NCBI GenBank assembly: GCA_001931905.2
Contig: MSJI02000589.1
Location: 1-52,791, forward strand
Direction: 5' to 3'
Length of the DNA: 52,791 nt
Origin: Cladosporium sp. IMV 00045
Taxonomy: Eukaryota; Ascomycota; Dothideomycetes; Cladosporiales; Cladosporiaceae
Part shown: positions 34,330 to 45,704 of the stretch, piece after piece
Layout of the letters: every line of letters starts with the position of its first letter
Position numbering within the stretch: position 1 is the stretch's first letter
The notes under the pieces: model-generated
The model's database searches: none
What the model was told of the DNA's origin: nothing
Seen by the model: only the letters and a program-made list of their open reading frames with translations
Position numbers and translations under genes: made by a program

Positions 34330-35425
34330 ATGTCCGAGCAAGGCGACGAGATCTCCCAGGTCACCTTCGAGCAGCTGGCAGCTGTCGAGGATGAGTTCGA
34401 GGACATTGACACCCAGATCAGTACGTCTCTACAACCAGCAGCCCTCAACTCACACCTCATAAACCACACATCCGAACTAACCACTCCCCAAAGTCAAGCA
34501 GCAATACACCCTCTCCGCGCCCGCCTACGCCAAGCGCACCTCGATCATCGCCAACATCCCTCACTTCTGGCCGATCGTGCTGGAAACCTGCCCGCCGGAA
34601 ATCGACCAATTCATCCAGCCGCAAGACTCCCAAATCTTCGCCGAATCCCTGCAAGCGATCAACGTTTCGCGCCCTGAGATCGACGGCGACAAGGACGGCA
34701 ACCCGCGCAGCATCGCCGTGCGCTTCGAGTTCGCGCCCAACGACTTCTTCAAAGACACCGTGCTGGAGAAGACGTTCCACTGGCGTCGCGCGAGCGATGG
34801 GTGGACCGGCCTGGTCTCCGAGCCCGTGCCCGTGCAGTGGAAGGAGGGCAAGGATCTGAGCGAGGGCTTGAACGGGATGGCGGTGAAGCTCTTCGAAGCG
34901 CGCAAGAAAGCGGGCGATTTCCTCAAGAAAGACCTACCCGAGTACGAGGCGCTGGCCAAGAAGCTCGAGTCCGCGAATGCGATTAACACGTCGTTTTTCA
35001 CATGGTTCGGCTTCGTGAGCGGACGCCGCTACGTCACGGCTGAGGAGAGCGAGAAGGCTGAGGGGGAGTACGCGGCGAAGAAGGCGAAGGGTGAGGCGGG
35101 CAAGGCTGAAGAGGTGGAGGATGAGGAGGAGGATGATGAGGATGAGGACAAGGACGACGACTCCATCGTCGAGGTGCACGAGGAGGGTGAGCAGCTCGCC
35201 ATCTCCTTCGCGGAGGACCTCTGGCCCGGTGCGATTAAGTATTTCACGCAGGCGCAGGGTATGGACGAGATGAGCGATATTGACTTTGAGGAGATGGATG
35301 TTGAGGACGAGAGCGATGATGGCGAGGGCGAGCCCGTGGATATCCGCGCGCTGGTTGGTGGTAAGGGTGGTGACAGGAAGGCGAGCGGTAGCGGTGCGCC
35401 GGCGGCTAAAAAGCAGAAGAAATAG
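34330..35425 (+). CDS. NAP-family histone chaperone (SET/Vps75-type)
   Basis: Two exons (34330-34420 and 34494-35425) give 340 residues. NAP-domain text is clear: FEQLAAVEDEFEDIDTQI, then IPHFWPIVLETCPPEIDQFI, VRFEFAPNDFFKDTVLEKTF, and after the charged loop FFTWFG. The lack of a long N-terminus, plus an acidic segment (about 215-245), places it nearer SET/Vps75 than Nap1. Vps75 binds H3-H4 and stimulates Rtt109 acetylation of H3; SET/TAF-I acts in chromatin remodelling and transcription. The long C-terminal stretch is acidic, ending with a basic KKQKK that may be a nuclear signal. The intron starts GTACGT with an ACTAACC branch. I am confident of the family but not of the exact orthologue. 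Confidence 0.87.
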
Positions 35426-36350
35426 ATGGGGTCGATTTTGGATTTGCTTTGGATATGAGAGATGAACACTTGATGAAGTCTGGATTGGAATAGAGAGGCT
35501 TCAAGTGAATGGATAAAAGGAGCTATCTACATGAACCAATAGAATGACAAGCCCTCTCGAGAGAGGCATAAATATTGACGACTTGGCCTCACATCTTTTC
35601 TTCTCTCATTATAATGGAGGTGTCGCGTTGCTGCCACGCTGTCGATCGCGTCAAGCAAAATACAGGTTCAGGAGAGCTGCCTAGGTAGAGATGGAGATCT
35701 TCAATTCCCCTACATAGCAAAAGAAACCAACGAACATACAGCTCATACAAAATCATCAAGATGCAGGGGGGTTCCATGTTCTTATCCCCCTCCCTTTGAT
35801 TTGTAGTTGGAAAAAAATCAAAATAACTTTTATGTAAGGGCCGTTTTTCCCGTAGAGATGCGTCCCTGTAAAAGGTGCATAGACAACGTCCCAATTCCCT
35901 TGCCAGTTCACCAAAATGCGTTTTTTTTTTTTTCGCGTTCCTTTGCTTCATGTCCAGAATGGTGTTAAGCCAGATGCAGTAGGCAAGATCTCGGTACCGT
36001 TTCTCTTTTTGTTCTCAACCGCCCGGAGAGGAGATCATTCCACTTATCCTGTGACATTGTCTTTCACGAAGACAGCTCTTGTCGGCTTCGTTCGGGCAGC
36101 CCTGAGGAGGGCATGATGCTGTGTTGCCCGTTTTCGTTTTCTGCCCCCAATTTTGTTTTCCATAATTCTCTGATCTTGTGTGCGACCTCATGCGCCGCCT
36201 GTTGACGCCGAATGAATGCCCACCCAATCCCATGTCGTGAGAAGTGCTTCGCGCCGTAACCCAATGCATGATGCTGTTGCGCGCAAAAATCGAAGAAAGA
36301 TGGCTGTCCCTGGACCAAATACCGTGTGTGCGAAGGCGGCGATCGGTCTC
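35426..36350. other. Convergent 3' intergenic region
   Basis: About 925 bases between the stop codons of the NAP-family (+) and NmrA-type (-) genes. It includes a T-run at 35922-35935. Nothing coding is supported. Confidence 0.5.
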
Positions 36351-37543
36351 CTAGATGCTTCCGACAAAAAAGTCGTCTCCAAGACCTTCAGGATGCGAGC
36401 GCGGCGTGTAAGCACCAGTGTAATGCAGCGGCATAGCCACGCCAGCGGGAGTAATTGGTCTAGAACCAGGAGGTGGCGGCGGAGCCTCACTGTCCGCATC
36501 ATCCGCCGCACCAGCGCCCAAAAGCAGCGTGCGACCGTCCTCCATCCACCGCAGACCGTTGGCGTATTCCTCGATGGGGAAGACCTCGCGCGCATACTCT
36601 TCGATGCCGCGGTGGCCTTCCCAGATACTGCGGGCTTCGCGCGGGTACTCAAGGTCGGGGCCGAAGTAGGGTGCGCGCTTCTGGCCGAGAGTTTCTTGCA
36701 GCACGTCCAGTTGCTCGCGGTAGCCGCTCGGAACGCTGACTTTGACTTGGATGGGGCCGTGGATGTAGCGGACTGGACGGCCGACGCCGCGGGCGAAACG
36801 CGCGCAGCATTGGAGAGGGGTTAGGCGTTCGAAGGCCATTGTTACTCTGGGAGTGTGAGTTAGTAAATATTATGAAACTTTTAGAATGATGATTGTTCAA
36901 ACCTTTGCCCTTTCCAGTGATTTGCGCCCATCTTGAAAATCTGAAGAAGTGCAGGGCCGACGTCGTGTTCTGCATCAAGCCAGGGAAGCGGCTGGTCCGG
37001 ATGGAAAGGTGCTTGCCACACAAAGCTTCCATCATCCTGAAGCTCCATCTGGAAACAAGGGTACGGAAGTGATGTGAAGTTGTTGTTATAGATTCCAGTA
37101 TAGATGAAAGTGGCAGGAATGCCTAGTTGTCGCACGTAGTTTTCGATGGCAAATTTTGTCGCCCACATAGGCAGAGCTCTCCAGTCTTCGCCATACACCG
37201 AGTGGTCTGGCATGCTGGAATAGACATAATGTTGGATACCGGCTTTCTTGGCGGCGTCGGCGCAGGCCTTGCCTATGACGACTTCATCTCCCCAGTGAGT
37301 GGTGTTGATGAATGCGATTCGCGCACCGTCAAAAAGAGTCTTGAGTAGAGGTTTGAGTCCGGGACCGGTCAGATCTCCTTCGATCAGTTCGACATTTGGA
37401 AGCGAGGCGAGTTCTTCTGCGACTAAACCTTCCCTGGCTTGCACCTGCGCGCGAACATGCCAGCCGACAGCGCTAGCGACGCGAATGAAGGATGCGCTTT
37501 GCCTTCCAGTCGAGTTGATCGTGGCGATGATTTTTTTGGACAT
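36351..37543 (-). CDS. NmrA-type NAD(P)-binding protein
   Basis: Two exons on the minus strand, 37543-36903 and 36846-36351, giving 378 residues. The Rossmann start is MSKKIIATINSTGRQSASFI, matching the NmrA glycine motif. NVELIEGDL, RIAFINTTHW, the KKAGIQHYVYSS strand and the Tyr-Gly-Glu-Asp region follow the family order; the usual catalytic Tyr-x-x-x-Lys of true reductases is not present. Family members act as redox-sensing repressors of nitrogen-regulated genes or as atypical dehydrogenases. The join GGGCAAAG/AGTAACA makes KGQRVTMAFERLTP. The donor is an unusual GTTTGA, with a strong ACTAAC branch. The C-terminal 40 residues are Pro/Gly-rich. Confidence 0.85.
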
Positions 37544-40500
37544 TACAATAACCTCATCGGTAAGGACAGTGGTTTCGTGGCGTGACGCAGGGCAAGAAGT
37601 TTTTCTCGGATCCGGTAGGGTCCTCAAGGTCGTTTTCGCGCGGAAATTTTATTGGCCGATCAGGTGATGCTGGTCAATAATTCCCTGGGCGTTAAGAATG
37701 AGCTCGACTGATGTACGAGGCTGCGGCTGCGGATTAATTGTGTGTGCCAGGACGTGAACGAATGCGGCCAGTCACTGAAATGGGATCCGAAAGCGTAAAT
37801 GCAAGGTATTCGAGAGGGTCGCGCCGTTGCGGTGCGGTGGGTGGTGCTACTATAGTGTGGCTCCAGAACTGGGTGGAAGTTAGAAGTCTATCGGGGGAAT
37901 GGCCGGGCTAGCAGGTAAGGTTATGCGATAGGGCGAAGAATGGCGACAGCGCGTGGTGGTGGACGAAGAGGATCAATGCAGCGGTGCGCACAGTCGTCTG
38001 CAGCGATGATGAGCAAGATCCCAAGGGATGTGTGCGTATCCGAGGAGCGCAATTGGGACTATTGTCTGCTCTGCCCCGGCCGGTAGGAGCCTGACGATTT
38101 CGTGCGCGAGGGCCCTTTAGACTGGCGCTGGTGGAGGCACGGTGGCACTGGTGGCTCCTCGAGTATTATTATTCACACACTAGACCGACCAACGGTGGAG
38201 CGGGAGCGAGTGCGGAGAAGTGGACATGCACAAGAGGGGCCAGGTGGAGGGCAGGTGATGATTGATGTTGGATGCAGGTGGGTGAGTAGTAGTAGTGTGT
38301 ATGATCCTCACCGCGTGCCTCAGTGAGGTTGTCGTTGGGGGAGGTACCTACATAGTACAGTACTTCGACTTGGATGTGCGCGTTTGTGCGTGCGCGCGCG
38401 GCCACCGAACTCCCACTTCTGGCTACCTACCTCTGCCTCTGCCTGACTGCGCATGGGCATGATGGAGCGCGTCAGCACGCCGGCAAGGAGTTTACGTTGC
38501 ATTACTCTGGCGGTGGGAGGAGGTGATCCGCCACATTACCTAATAGCAAGACGGCACTGGCGTCAGATCGGAGTCGAATGGTGTGGCACGGCGATGATGA
38601 TGGGACGAACTCGACCTCGACCTCCTCAGGACCGGCTATGGCTTGACGGACGAACTGCCTCCTAGGTAAGAGGTCACTACTCTCGAGTCTCGCCTCTCGC
38701 TCGCCCAACGCATGTACAGTGACGAACATCTCATCTCCCGCGACACGTCCAGACAGCCTCGGGATGCCTTGCTCCACGACGCTGGGCCCTGGTCATATTA
38801 AGATGCAGCGCCACACAGCGATCTTATGCATCCAAGACTGCGGGGAGACACATTGAGATACAGTAGTGCCTCGCGACATGCTCCTCTCGCCTTCCCAGCC
38901 TCATCTCTGCTTTGGCTATCGTCCTTCCTATATGGGAAAATCAGAGCACCCGAGCCTATCGTGCTTCCGGCCGACACCGAGTCCTCGTATCTGCATCTCA
39001 GACAGAGAGAGAAGGAGGCGTCGTCTCGTTTGCAAGGACCTCTCACGCCTCATTTTCTGCGCCGACGGCAAGACGGAGAGCCACTCCGACGCCGGTAGGC
39101 ACTTCACGATAATATAAACAAATACGCCGACGTGCGCCGATTCTGCTTAGGTATCTCTTACTCATGAGGACGGACCCCAGACGAAAATCACTCAAGGAAA
39201 AGGCACATCCTTCGCCCTACGCATACGAGCCATACACAGGCGACAGGCGGAGTCCATGCGAGCCACGATACAGAGCCAGGTGGCAGGCGAGATGCGCGCC
39301 CAAGGTTGTGGATTAAAAGGCCCCACGTAGCGAATTCTATGTCGAGGATTCACCATACAGCACGCCAGCCTAGCACGAGCCCCCCCTGCAAAACTCGCGC
39401 ACCAATCCGATCGCCCTATTGGACGCTTGTCTACTATTTCAATATTTGTTACCCCTTCAGAACTTGTCACAGAGCGGTGATTGTATTTCTCTTACCCCTA
39501 CCATTCGATCAAGGCGCCTCTCTTGCGCTGCCACGGCTGCTTAGCATCTCCACGCCGCGTGGAACAACGTCACTTCAAAGACTAAAAATTTTTCGACTTT
39601 CGCTAAGGGACTGGAAAAACGCCTCGCACATCAGTATTCCGCAATGTTGCGCGACTTGAAGATGACCTGTCCTCGTGATGGAAAGCATCATCAGGTACCT
39701 TCTTGTCTACCCTGCCGACACCCTCGCCTGTAAGACGCTTGACCTGCCCACCTGGAGTTCTCGGGAGCGTGGGCGAAACGTGCCGAAAGTCTCTCTTGGA
39801 TTTGTGGGCTTTGCAAGCCCTTGCAAGGTGGAAAGTTGCGGGCGCTGCTCGGGAGTATCCTCGCAACTTGAGTTTTGCAGAGCTTCTTGCGATGAGCGAA
39901 GCACGTGGGCTCACCGATGCACGTGAGTATGCAAGGTCAAGTAGACTTCATCTCGTAACCTTTCTTTAGTGTACGGCACGTCGTCGAGTACACAGAATTG
40001 TTTTCGAGCTGTCTTTGAGCCCAAAAGATACGTATGAGCTTTCTTCGTAGCGCTCTCTACACCCAATGGCTCATCGACCACGTGCCATCAAGGTCGTTCA
40101 GCGAATTGCCGTCGACGCCGCTTTAGGCGATGGCATAAGATGAGCGATGACAGGATTAATCACGCCGGGAAGTCTCTTCCGTCATTGGATCCACTACACG
40201 AGTCTGCTTCGCGACACCAAGGTCATCGTGCTTGATGGACCTCACACGTGTTGAGCAGTTACCATTTGTTCTTGCTCGAGCAACGATAGCCGATGTCATG
40301 ATTGAAGCAACGAGCCTTTCGTGATGCAAAAGCTGCAAGGTCGAAATGCCAGAAAGCCCCGAGTCGAAGACCCAAGTATGGCATACCGTGTACAGCTGAT
40401 CAGATCACAGCCTGGAGGTTCCTAGACCGCGCAGCCATTGGGAAGTAATGGTTGGTCTGATGCAGTACAAGAATTTCTTTCACCAAATTCTATTCCTGCC

Positions 40501-40657
40501 TGTCCCTCTTTGGCTCGAGACTGCGAAGAGTGGCTGCATGGCGTCAAGGCAATGATGCGCAGAGTGATCAGGCAGACTTATGAAAGAATGAGTCTGAAGC
40601 TCTCGGAATTATCATGAAGAATATCGACTATCAACTGTACAGATTGAGCGAATCTGT
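37544..40657. other. Gene-poor region of about 3.1 kb
   Basis: No gene can be supported here with confidence. The open frames are short, overlap on both strands and lack family features. The best candidate coding segment is at 39703-39920 (separate entry). The first 300 bases form the promoter of the NmrA-type gene. It lies directly next to the SesA-like/NLR locus, which fits an accessory or rearranged segment, but I see no transposon ends or long repeats. Confidence 0.4.
39703..39920 (+). CDS. Possible exon of an unknown protein
   Basis: The plus-strand frame reads protein-like over about 70 residues: CPPGVLGSVGETCRKSLLDL, then WALQALARWKVAG and LSFAELLAMSEARGL. It ends at a good GTGAGT donor (39922), with a TTCTTTAG acceptor about 45 bases on. 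No start codon or upstream exon is clear. An opposite-strand frame overlaps it, so only one can be real. I do not recognise it. It could be a fragment of a decayed gene. Confidence 0.22.
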
Positions 40658-40927
40658 TCAAATTCTGCCATACGTCGTTTTCTTCGCACACTTGACCTCA
40701 TCAATGGGAGCTTGCAGGTTCGATCGGATACTCTTTGTTACTCCCCTGACCATTGGAATGGTTTCGGCGATTCTGGTAAGATTTTCCGGCATTGGTATTG
40801 CACTGTGCGCAGCATGATATAGTTTCTTACCGGCTTGGAGTAAATCGATGATTGCAGTCACGACATTGAGCACTGCGAGTGCGTCGGCCCTGTAAATTGG
40901 AGTAGTAATTGGTCCCAGGGCGAGCAT
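40658..40927 (-). CDS. SesA-like N-terminal helical domain, short or truncated
   Basis: Minus-strand frame from the ATG at 40927 to a stop at 40658, about 89 residues. The central part, ALAVLNVVTAIIDLLQAGKK then LYHAA and ENLTRIAETIPMVRGV, matches the helical pattern of the SesA-type domain (NACHT N-terminal, 'GL.vi..i..ii.....lY.aa......lP.af...a..lPlv'). Full domains run to about 120 residues, so the C-terminal part is missing or lies in an exon I cannot place. In other fungi SesA is the effector partner encoded next to a sigma-motif NLR. Its start is 286 bases from the divergent NLR start. A pseudogene fragment is possible. Confidence 0.4.
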   Translation of the reverse strand: MLALGPITTPIYRADALAVLNVVTAIIDLLQAGKKLYHAAHSAIPMPENLTRIAETIPMVRGVTKSIRSNLQAPIDEVKCAKKTTYGRI

Positions 40928-41213
40928 CTTCAGAAATGTGCAAGACCGCAATAAGTGTTTGGCAAGGCTGAGAACAAATTAGCGATCGTTGGCGGCTTTA
41001 TTGGTGAGGCGACCGTCAGCCTGATACTTGAAAGCAGAGACCCCCACTTGAGCTTCATCGGAAATGCCACGCCAGGCTTACGTGCATGATACGTACAGCC
41101 GGGTTGTTTAGTTCAGCTGCTCTGAGCCTCCTGTCATCAGCCTTTGACTTGCTCAGCTTCGGAGCATACTCACGCTTATTTACACAATGATGGCTTCCTG
41201 TTAAGCTAGCGGA
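40928..41213. promoter_or_regulatory. Divergent promoter between the SesA-like frame and the NLR gene
   Basis: 286 bases between opposite start codons. A candidate 3' splice site for the SesA-like gene (TTTACAG at 40888-40894 on the minus strand) implies that its true start might lie further into this region. Confidence 0.35.
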
Positions 41214-44200
41214 ATGGAGGCTCTGCCATCAAGGGCTGCATTAGTTGTCGGAGGTTCAGGTGGCGGACCTGCGAATACCCTCAGCGGCTCTGGAACGCAA
41301 TATAACAGCAACTTGACTGGTTCCCACAACACTCAGCACATCTACTATGGTCAGAACGAAAAACCATGTAAGTCCGGGAGCTATTCTCACCGAAGAGGAC
41401 AAGTCTGATTACTGTCACTTAGCGTCAGAGAGATGCAGAGATGCCCTGTTCCTCTGTGACCCCGCGGTCGATCGAGCGAATCTCGTCACGAACAAGGGCG
41501 ACAGGGTCCCTGGAACTTGTGAGTGGATTACACGCAACGATAACTACACTCTGTAGCGAAAGGGTGAAAGCGATCGTCTTTGGATATCTGGAAGCCCCGG
41601 TAGAGGAAAGACAATGATCTCCATCTATATCACCCACGAATTGGAGAAGGAGCATACGCCAGTGATATTCTTTTTCTGCGACCAGTCCGCCAAAGATCGT
41701 ACTACTGCCACCGCAGTACTTCGGGGGCTGATCTGGCAGATCACTGGTAGGATACCAGAGCTTGCGAAACACTTGCATCAGTATCTTGACCCAGAAGTCG
41801 AAACGACCCGAAATCTCGACACCTTGGCATCCCAAGAAACGCTTTGGAACATTTGGACGAAACTACTTAACAATTATGCTTTGTCAAAGCCCATGTATTG
41901 TCTCCTAGACGGCTTGGACGAGTGCGACCGTGATTCGAGGCGATGGCTTGTCAAGAAGCTAACGTCGCTGCGGTCGTCGATGCTGCGGCTTGCTGTGGTG
42001 AGCCGTCCCGAAGTCAATCTAGAGAATTTCGCTCAGATCAGACTGGACCCGGACAACAATAAGGAGATTGGAGCAGATATCCTTCAAGTCGTATCAACAG
42101 GATTGGAGGAACTTTGGGCCAAGATTCCACGCTTCGAAGAAATCAAAGACAACGTGAAATCCAAACTCCTCAAGCGCGCCGACGGAACCTTCCTGTGGAT
42201 TGGGTTCGCGATGAGGGAGTTGCTCGAGTGTGAAGACACCACGGAGATCCTTCGAAGGATTAAGGACTTACCCCAGGGCCTCAATCTTCTGTATTCGCAC
42301 ATGCTTCTTCGGATCAAGGAAGAACACAGGTCCTCGACCGCTCTTATACTCCGCTGGGTGGCGATGGCCGACCGACCTCTAAGCCTGGATCAAATTGGCG
42401 CGATCCTCGGGGTGTCAGTGGACAATACAATCGGACGCGATCGAGCTTTGGAAGACAAGGTCCGTGTCTGCCAACCCTTTATTCGCTGGGTGGAGCAGCA
42501 GCATGGCAGTAGAGCCGTACTGAGCCTGGTACACATGTCCGCAAGAGACTATCTGTTGCGAAAGCATTTTGACAACAACCCTGTGCTGGAGAGTTTTCGA
42601 GTCAAGAGCGAAGAGACGCATCTCGAAATGGCAGAGTTTTGCCTTGACCAGATTCTCGATCATGGGCCGCTTCGTTCCTATGCGAGATTCTCATGGAATA
42701 TACATACTGCAAAAGCGTGCGCGCATGCAGAAGCATTGTTTGAACGCAGGCGGGATATTTTTGGCGAGCCTTTTGAACGTCAGGATGCTTTCTGGTCGGA
42801 GGTTGAGCCATCGTACAGCTATCAAGGTGTCCCACCACCTTTGCACCTTGCATGTGAATTTTCACTTCCAGCGTGGGCTCACAAGATAATAGCGGAGAAT
42901 TGGTGGAAATTCGACTCTCGAAAACTCTACACCCAAACTTACCAGGGCGAGCCGGCTCTCTTTGAAGCCGTTCGTGAGAAATGGTGGACGGTAGTAGACT
43001 CTATGCTCGCACAAGGCGCAGATTTGGACTGGCGCGATGAAGAGGGTGCCACATTGCTGATGCGATTGGCATCAGAAGGGCTTGAAGACAGTGTCGAGCA
43101 CTTGCTTGCAAGGGGTGCGTCTATGGATGTCCAGGACCATTCTGGAAGAACTGCACTTCGATGGGCGACAGATCACTGGGAAAATCGAACCATCGGCCTA
43201 CTCCTCGAACGCGGCGCTAGGGCTGACATCCAGAGCAGCAGCAGGAGGACTGCACTACATCAAGCGGCACGGATTGGTCGCATCGATATCGTAAAGCTCC
43301 TTCTTGAAGGCGACCGAGGACGTGAAATCGATATTGCAGAGAAGAACAGGTTCGGTGCCCTGGATCAATCGGCTAGGCACTGGCACTTCGATCAGGACGT
43401 GGTCCGTAAAGCGCTTGAACTCTTCTCTGGGATGGCTGCGAGAACTGCACGCCTATTCTCCAACCGTGGAGCGATCAGTGGGAACGGCAATCGCACTCTA
43501 TGCGCAGCTTTTCGTGAAGCTATTGAGCTTGGTGGTCGCCACGTCCTGCGTCTGTTTTTGAACCGGAGTGGGCACGATGACACAAGTCGTAGCAGGGAGT
43601 ATACAGCAATCCAATCAGCGGTCAAGTTAGGTCGCGAAGATCTGATACATCAATTACTCGATCGCAGACCAAAGCTTACTGCTAGAAAGCACGCCGAATC
43701 CGTGCTAGATAGCGCGGCGGAAGAAGGAGACTTAGAGATCGTATGCCTACTGCTTGAACAAGGCGCGAAGACATATCCGAACACTGAAACGAGCAAATCG
43801 GTCCTCCACGTCGCAAGTGAATGGGGGCGTTTGAGCGTTTTACGACTGCTTCTTTCTCGAGGTGCCGACGCCAACGCCAAAGAAAAAACCGTAGGCACGG
43901 CGCTGCATTGCTTGGCTCACAATTGCTACCGATTGATGAAAGAAGAACTCATGATGACGATGAGCAGGCCCGCAGCTAATCGGCGCAACCGCGTAAGAAC
44001 GTTGGTTGCTCAAGTAGTGTCGTTACTCGTTATGTGTGGTGCAGATCTGAACGCGAGAGATGGCGATGGACGAACCGCATCTGACATCGCAAAGGAACAC
44101 GACAGACTCTGGCTTGTGGATATTTTGAATGAATCTGCCCACCGGCCGAAACTTCGACGCTCACGAAGCCTCAGCGACACGCTCAGCCTCATTCCAGAAA

Positions 44201-44343
44201 TTCCCAAAAATTTACCAGGCTCCGCAACTTCTCTTACGAAGTATCAGCACTCGACGAGTCAAGCGTATCGCATCTATCATCTGGCCTGCAGTACATGTCC
44301 GAGGCGAGGATGCCACATATACCACGGCCTAGATCTCTGGTGA
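41214..44343 (+). CDS. NACHT-ankyrin NLR with in-frame TAG at codon 96
   Basis: Exons 41214-41367 and 41423-44343 form one frame of 1024 codons, open except for a TAG at 41554-41556. The N-terminus (about 50 residues) is rich in Gly/Ser/Asn/Gln: LSGSGTQYNSNLTGSHNTQH, resembling the sigma amyloid motif of fungal NLRs. The NACHT ATPase has Walker A GSPGRGKT (108-115) and Walker B DGLDECD (214-220). A winged-helix-like region follows (LILRWVAMADRPLSLDQIGAIL), then ankyrin repeats at about 560-945. The TAG follows GTCEWITRNDNYTL and precedes RKGESDRLWISGSPGRGKT; relatives have a Trp in this stretch. NLRs of this kind sense non-self and trigger regulated cell death through an amyloid-linked effector. 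The rest of the frame shows no decay. Confidence 0.82.
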
Positions 44344-45704
44344 TTCTCGACAAGCACGGCCATTCGACTGCGAATTCCAAAACCGTCAACACGACGAAGG
44401 CGACTTTGATGCAGAGGGTGGCGAAAGGAAACGACCACGAGTAGAAGAAAAAGAAGAGTGACGCATTGACCTTCCGTACAGAGCTAGAACTCGATTCCAC
44501 ACGCCCGAGCCGACAACGAGAATGAATGCACCAACGAGAGGAATCATTCCGTTTGTTCCCGATTATCAGCAGTCACAACCAACCGTAACACGACCTCGCA
44601 GAAACCTTCGAGAGTGCCATAGCATTTTGTCCAGAAGAGCAGACATCGGAGCTTGAAGATTTAGGTTGGCTCATGTGCACATATACCCGTAGAGCTCTTT
44701 CCAGGAGCCTAAAAGACCGAAATCTTTTGAAGAATCAGTCGTCCGGTTCCAAGATCGCTTCTTGATTTTCTGTTTTCCAAAGTGATATCAAACATACTTG
44801 ATTCGCTAGAGCTTTCATGGTGCCCAAACTAGCTTACTGCCAATAGACCCTCTCGACCACACGAGATTTGCCTACTTTTACCTCTTCTCCTTCTTCTTCT
44901 TGTACTACTTCGGTTCTTCTATTCCTTTCTTTTAGACATGTCTAATCCGCTGCCCCTCATTGATTGCAATATCCGGCATGTCTTTTCTGCATCCTATATC
45001 TTGCTTTCCATTCACCACTCATTCCTCAAGTCCTTTCCTCAACACCACTCGCGAGTCCAAAAGACATTGTACGTTTGCATAAACATGTCAACGCGGCAAG
45101 GCTAACCCAGTACTGAGCTCTGTACTCTACATCCACCCTTTCTAGTTTCTCTAACTCTCCTTGATAAGAAACACCTCCTCTGCCTTGCCTACTCATTGAC
45201 TTCGACCTCACTAGGTACTCTCCTCTGATGCTCCTATACCTTGTTTCCCCTTAGGTTACCTTTGATCCTTGCGTCGTCCACATATCACTTCGTCTATCAC
45301 TTATCTCATCACTTCCTCCTTGCCCTCCTCCCTTCCGTTCCTCACTTGATCCCACTCTGCCTTCTCTTCCATCATCGAGTCTATAAGTCGAGTTGAGAAC
45401 GACAGGGAACAGAACATAAAAGATCCGATGCAGATAACAGCCAGAAGCTCGAATGAGATCAAGACTTCACCCATTGTCACCGTCTAGAGACTCCAAGTTA
45501 TACTGACCAAACGGGTGAAATCAGATGCGTTGAACAAATCATCAACAGTAATCAAAATTCATCGCTTCATTCATGCTTCATGCTTCATACCACATGCAAG
45601 CATGCAACTCTATCATAGTATCCAAAACCACCCCTTCTTGTCGTCTCAAACCTTATTCAAAGCCCCCAAACACCAACCACCAACAAAAATATACTCTAAC
45701 AACC
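44344..45704. other. Convergent intergenic region with pyrimidine tracts
   Basis: About 1.36 kb between the stop codons of the NLR (+) and the M16 protease (-). Long C/T-rich tracts lie at about 44880-44935 and 45300-45375. No gene is seen. Confidence 0.45.

Noticed and set aside
40794..40822. Intron within the SesA-like frame (GTAAGA to CACAG)
   Set aside because: Only 29 bases, and it would remove KKLYHAA, which matches the domain pattern.
41516..41556. 38-base intron GTGAGT to CTGTAG that would remove the NLR TAG
   Set aside because: It would remove the conserved EWI segment and shift the frame into a TGA within three codons.
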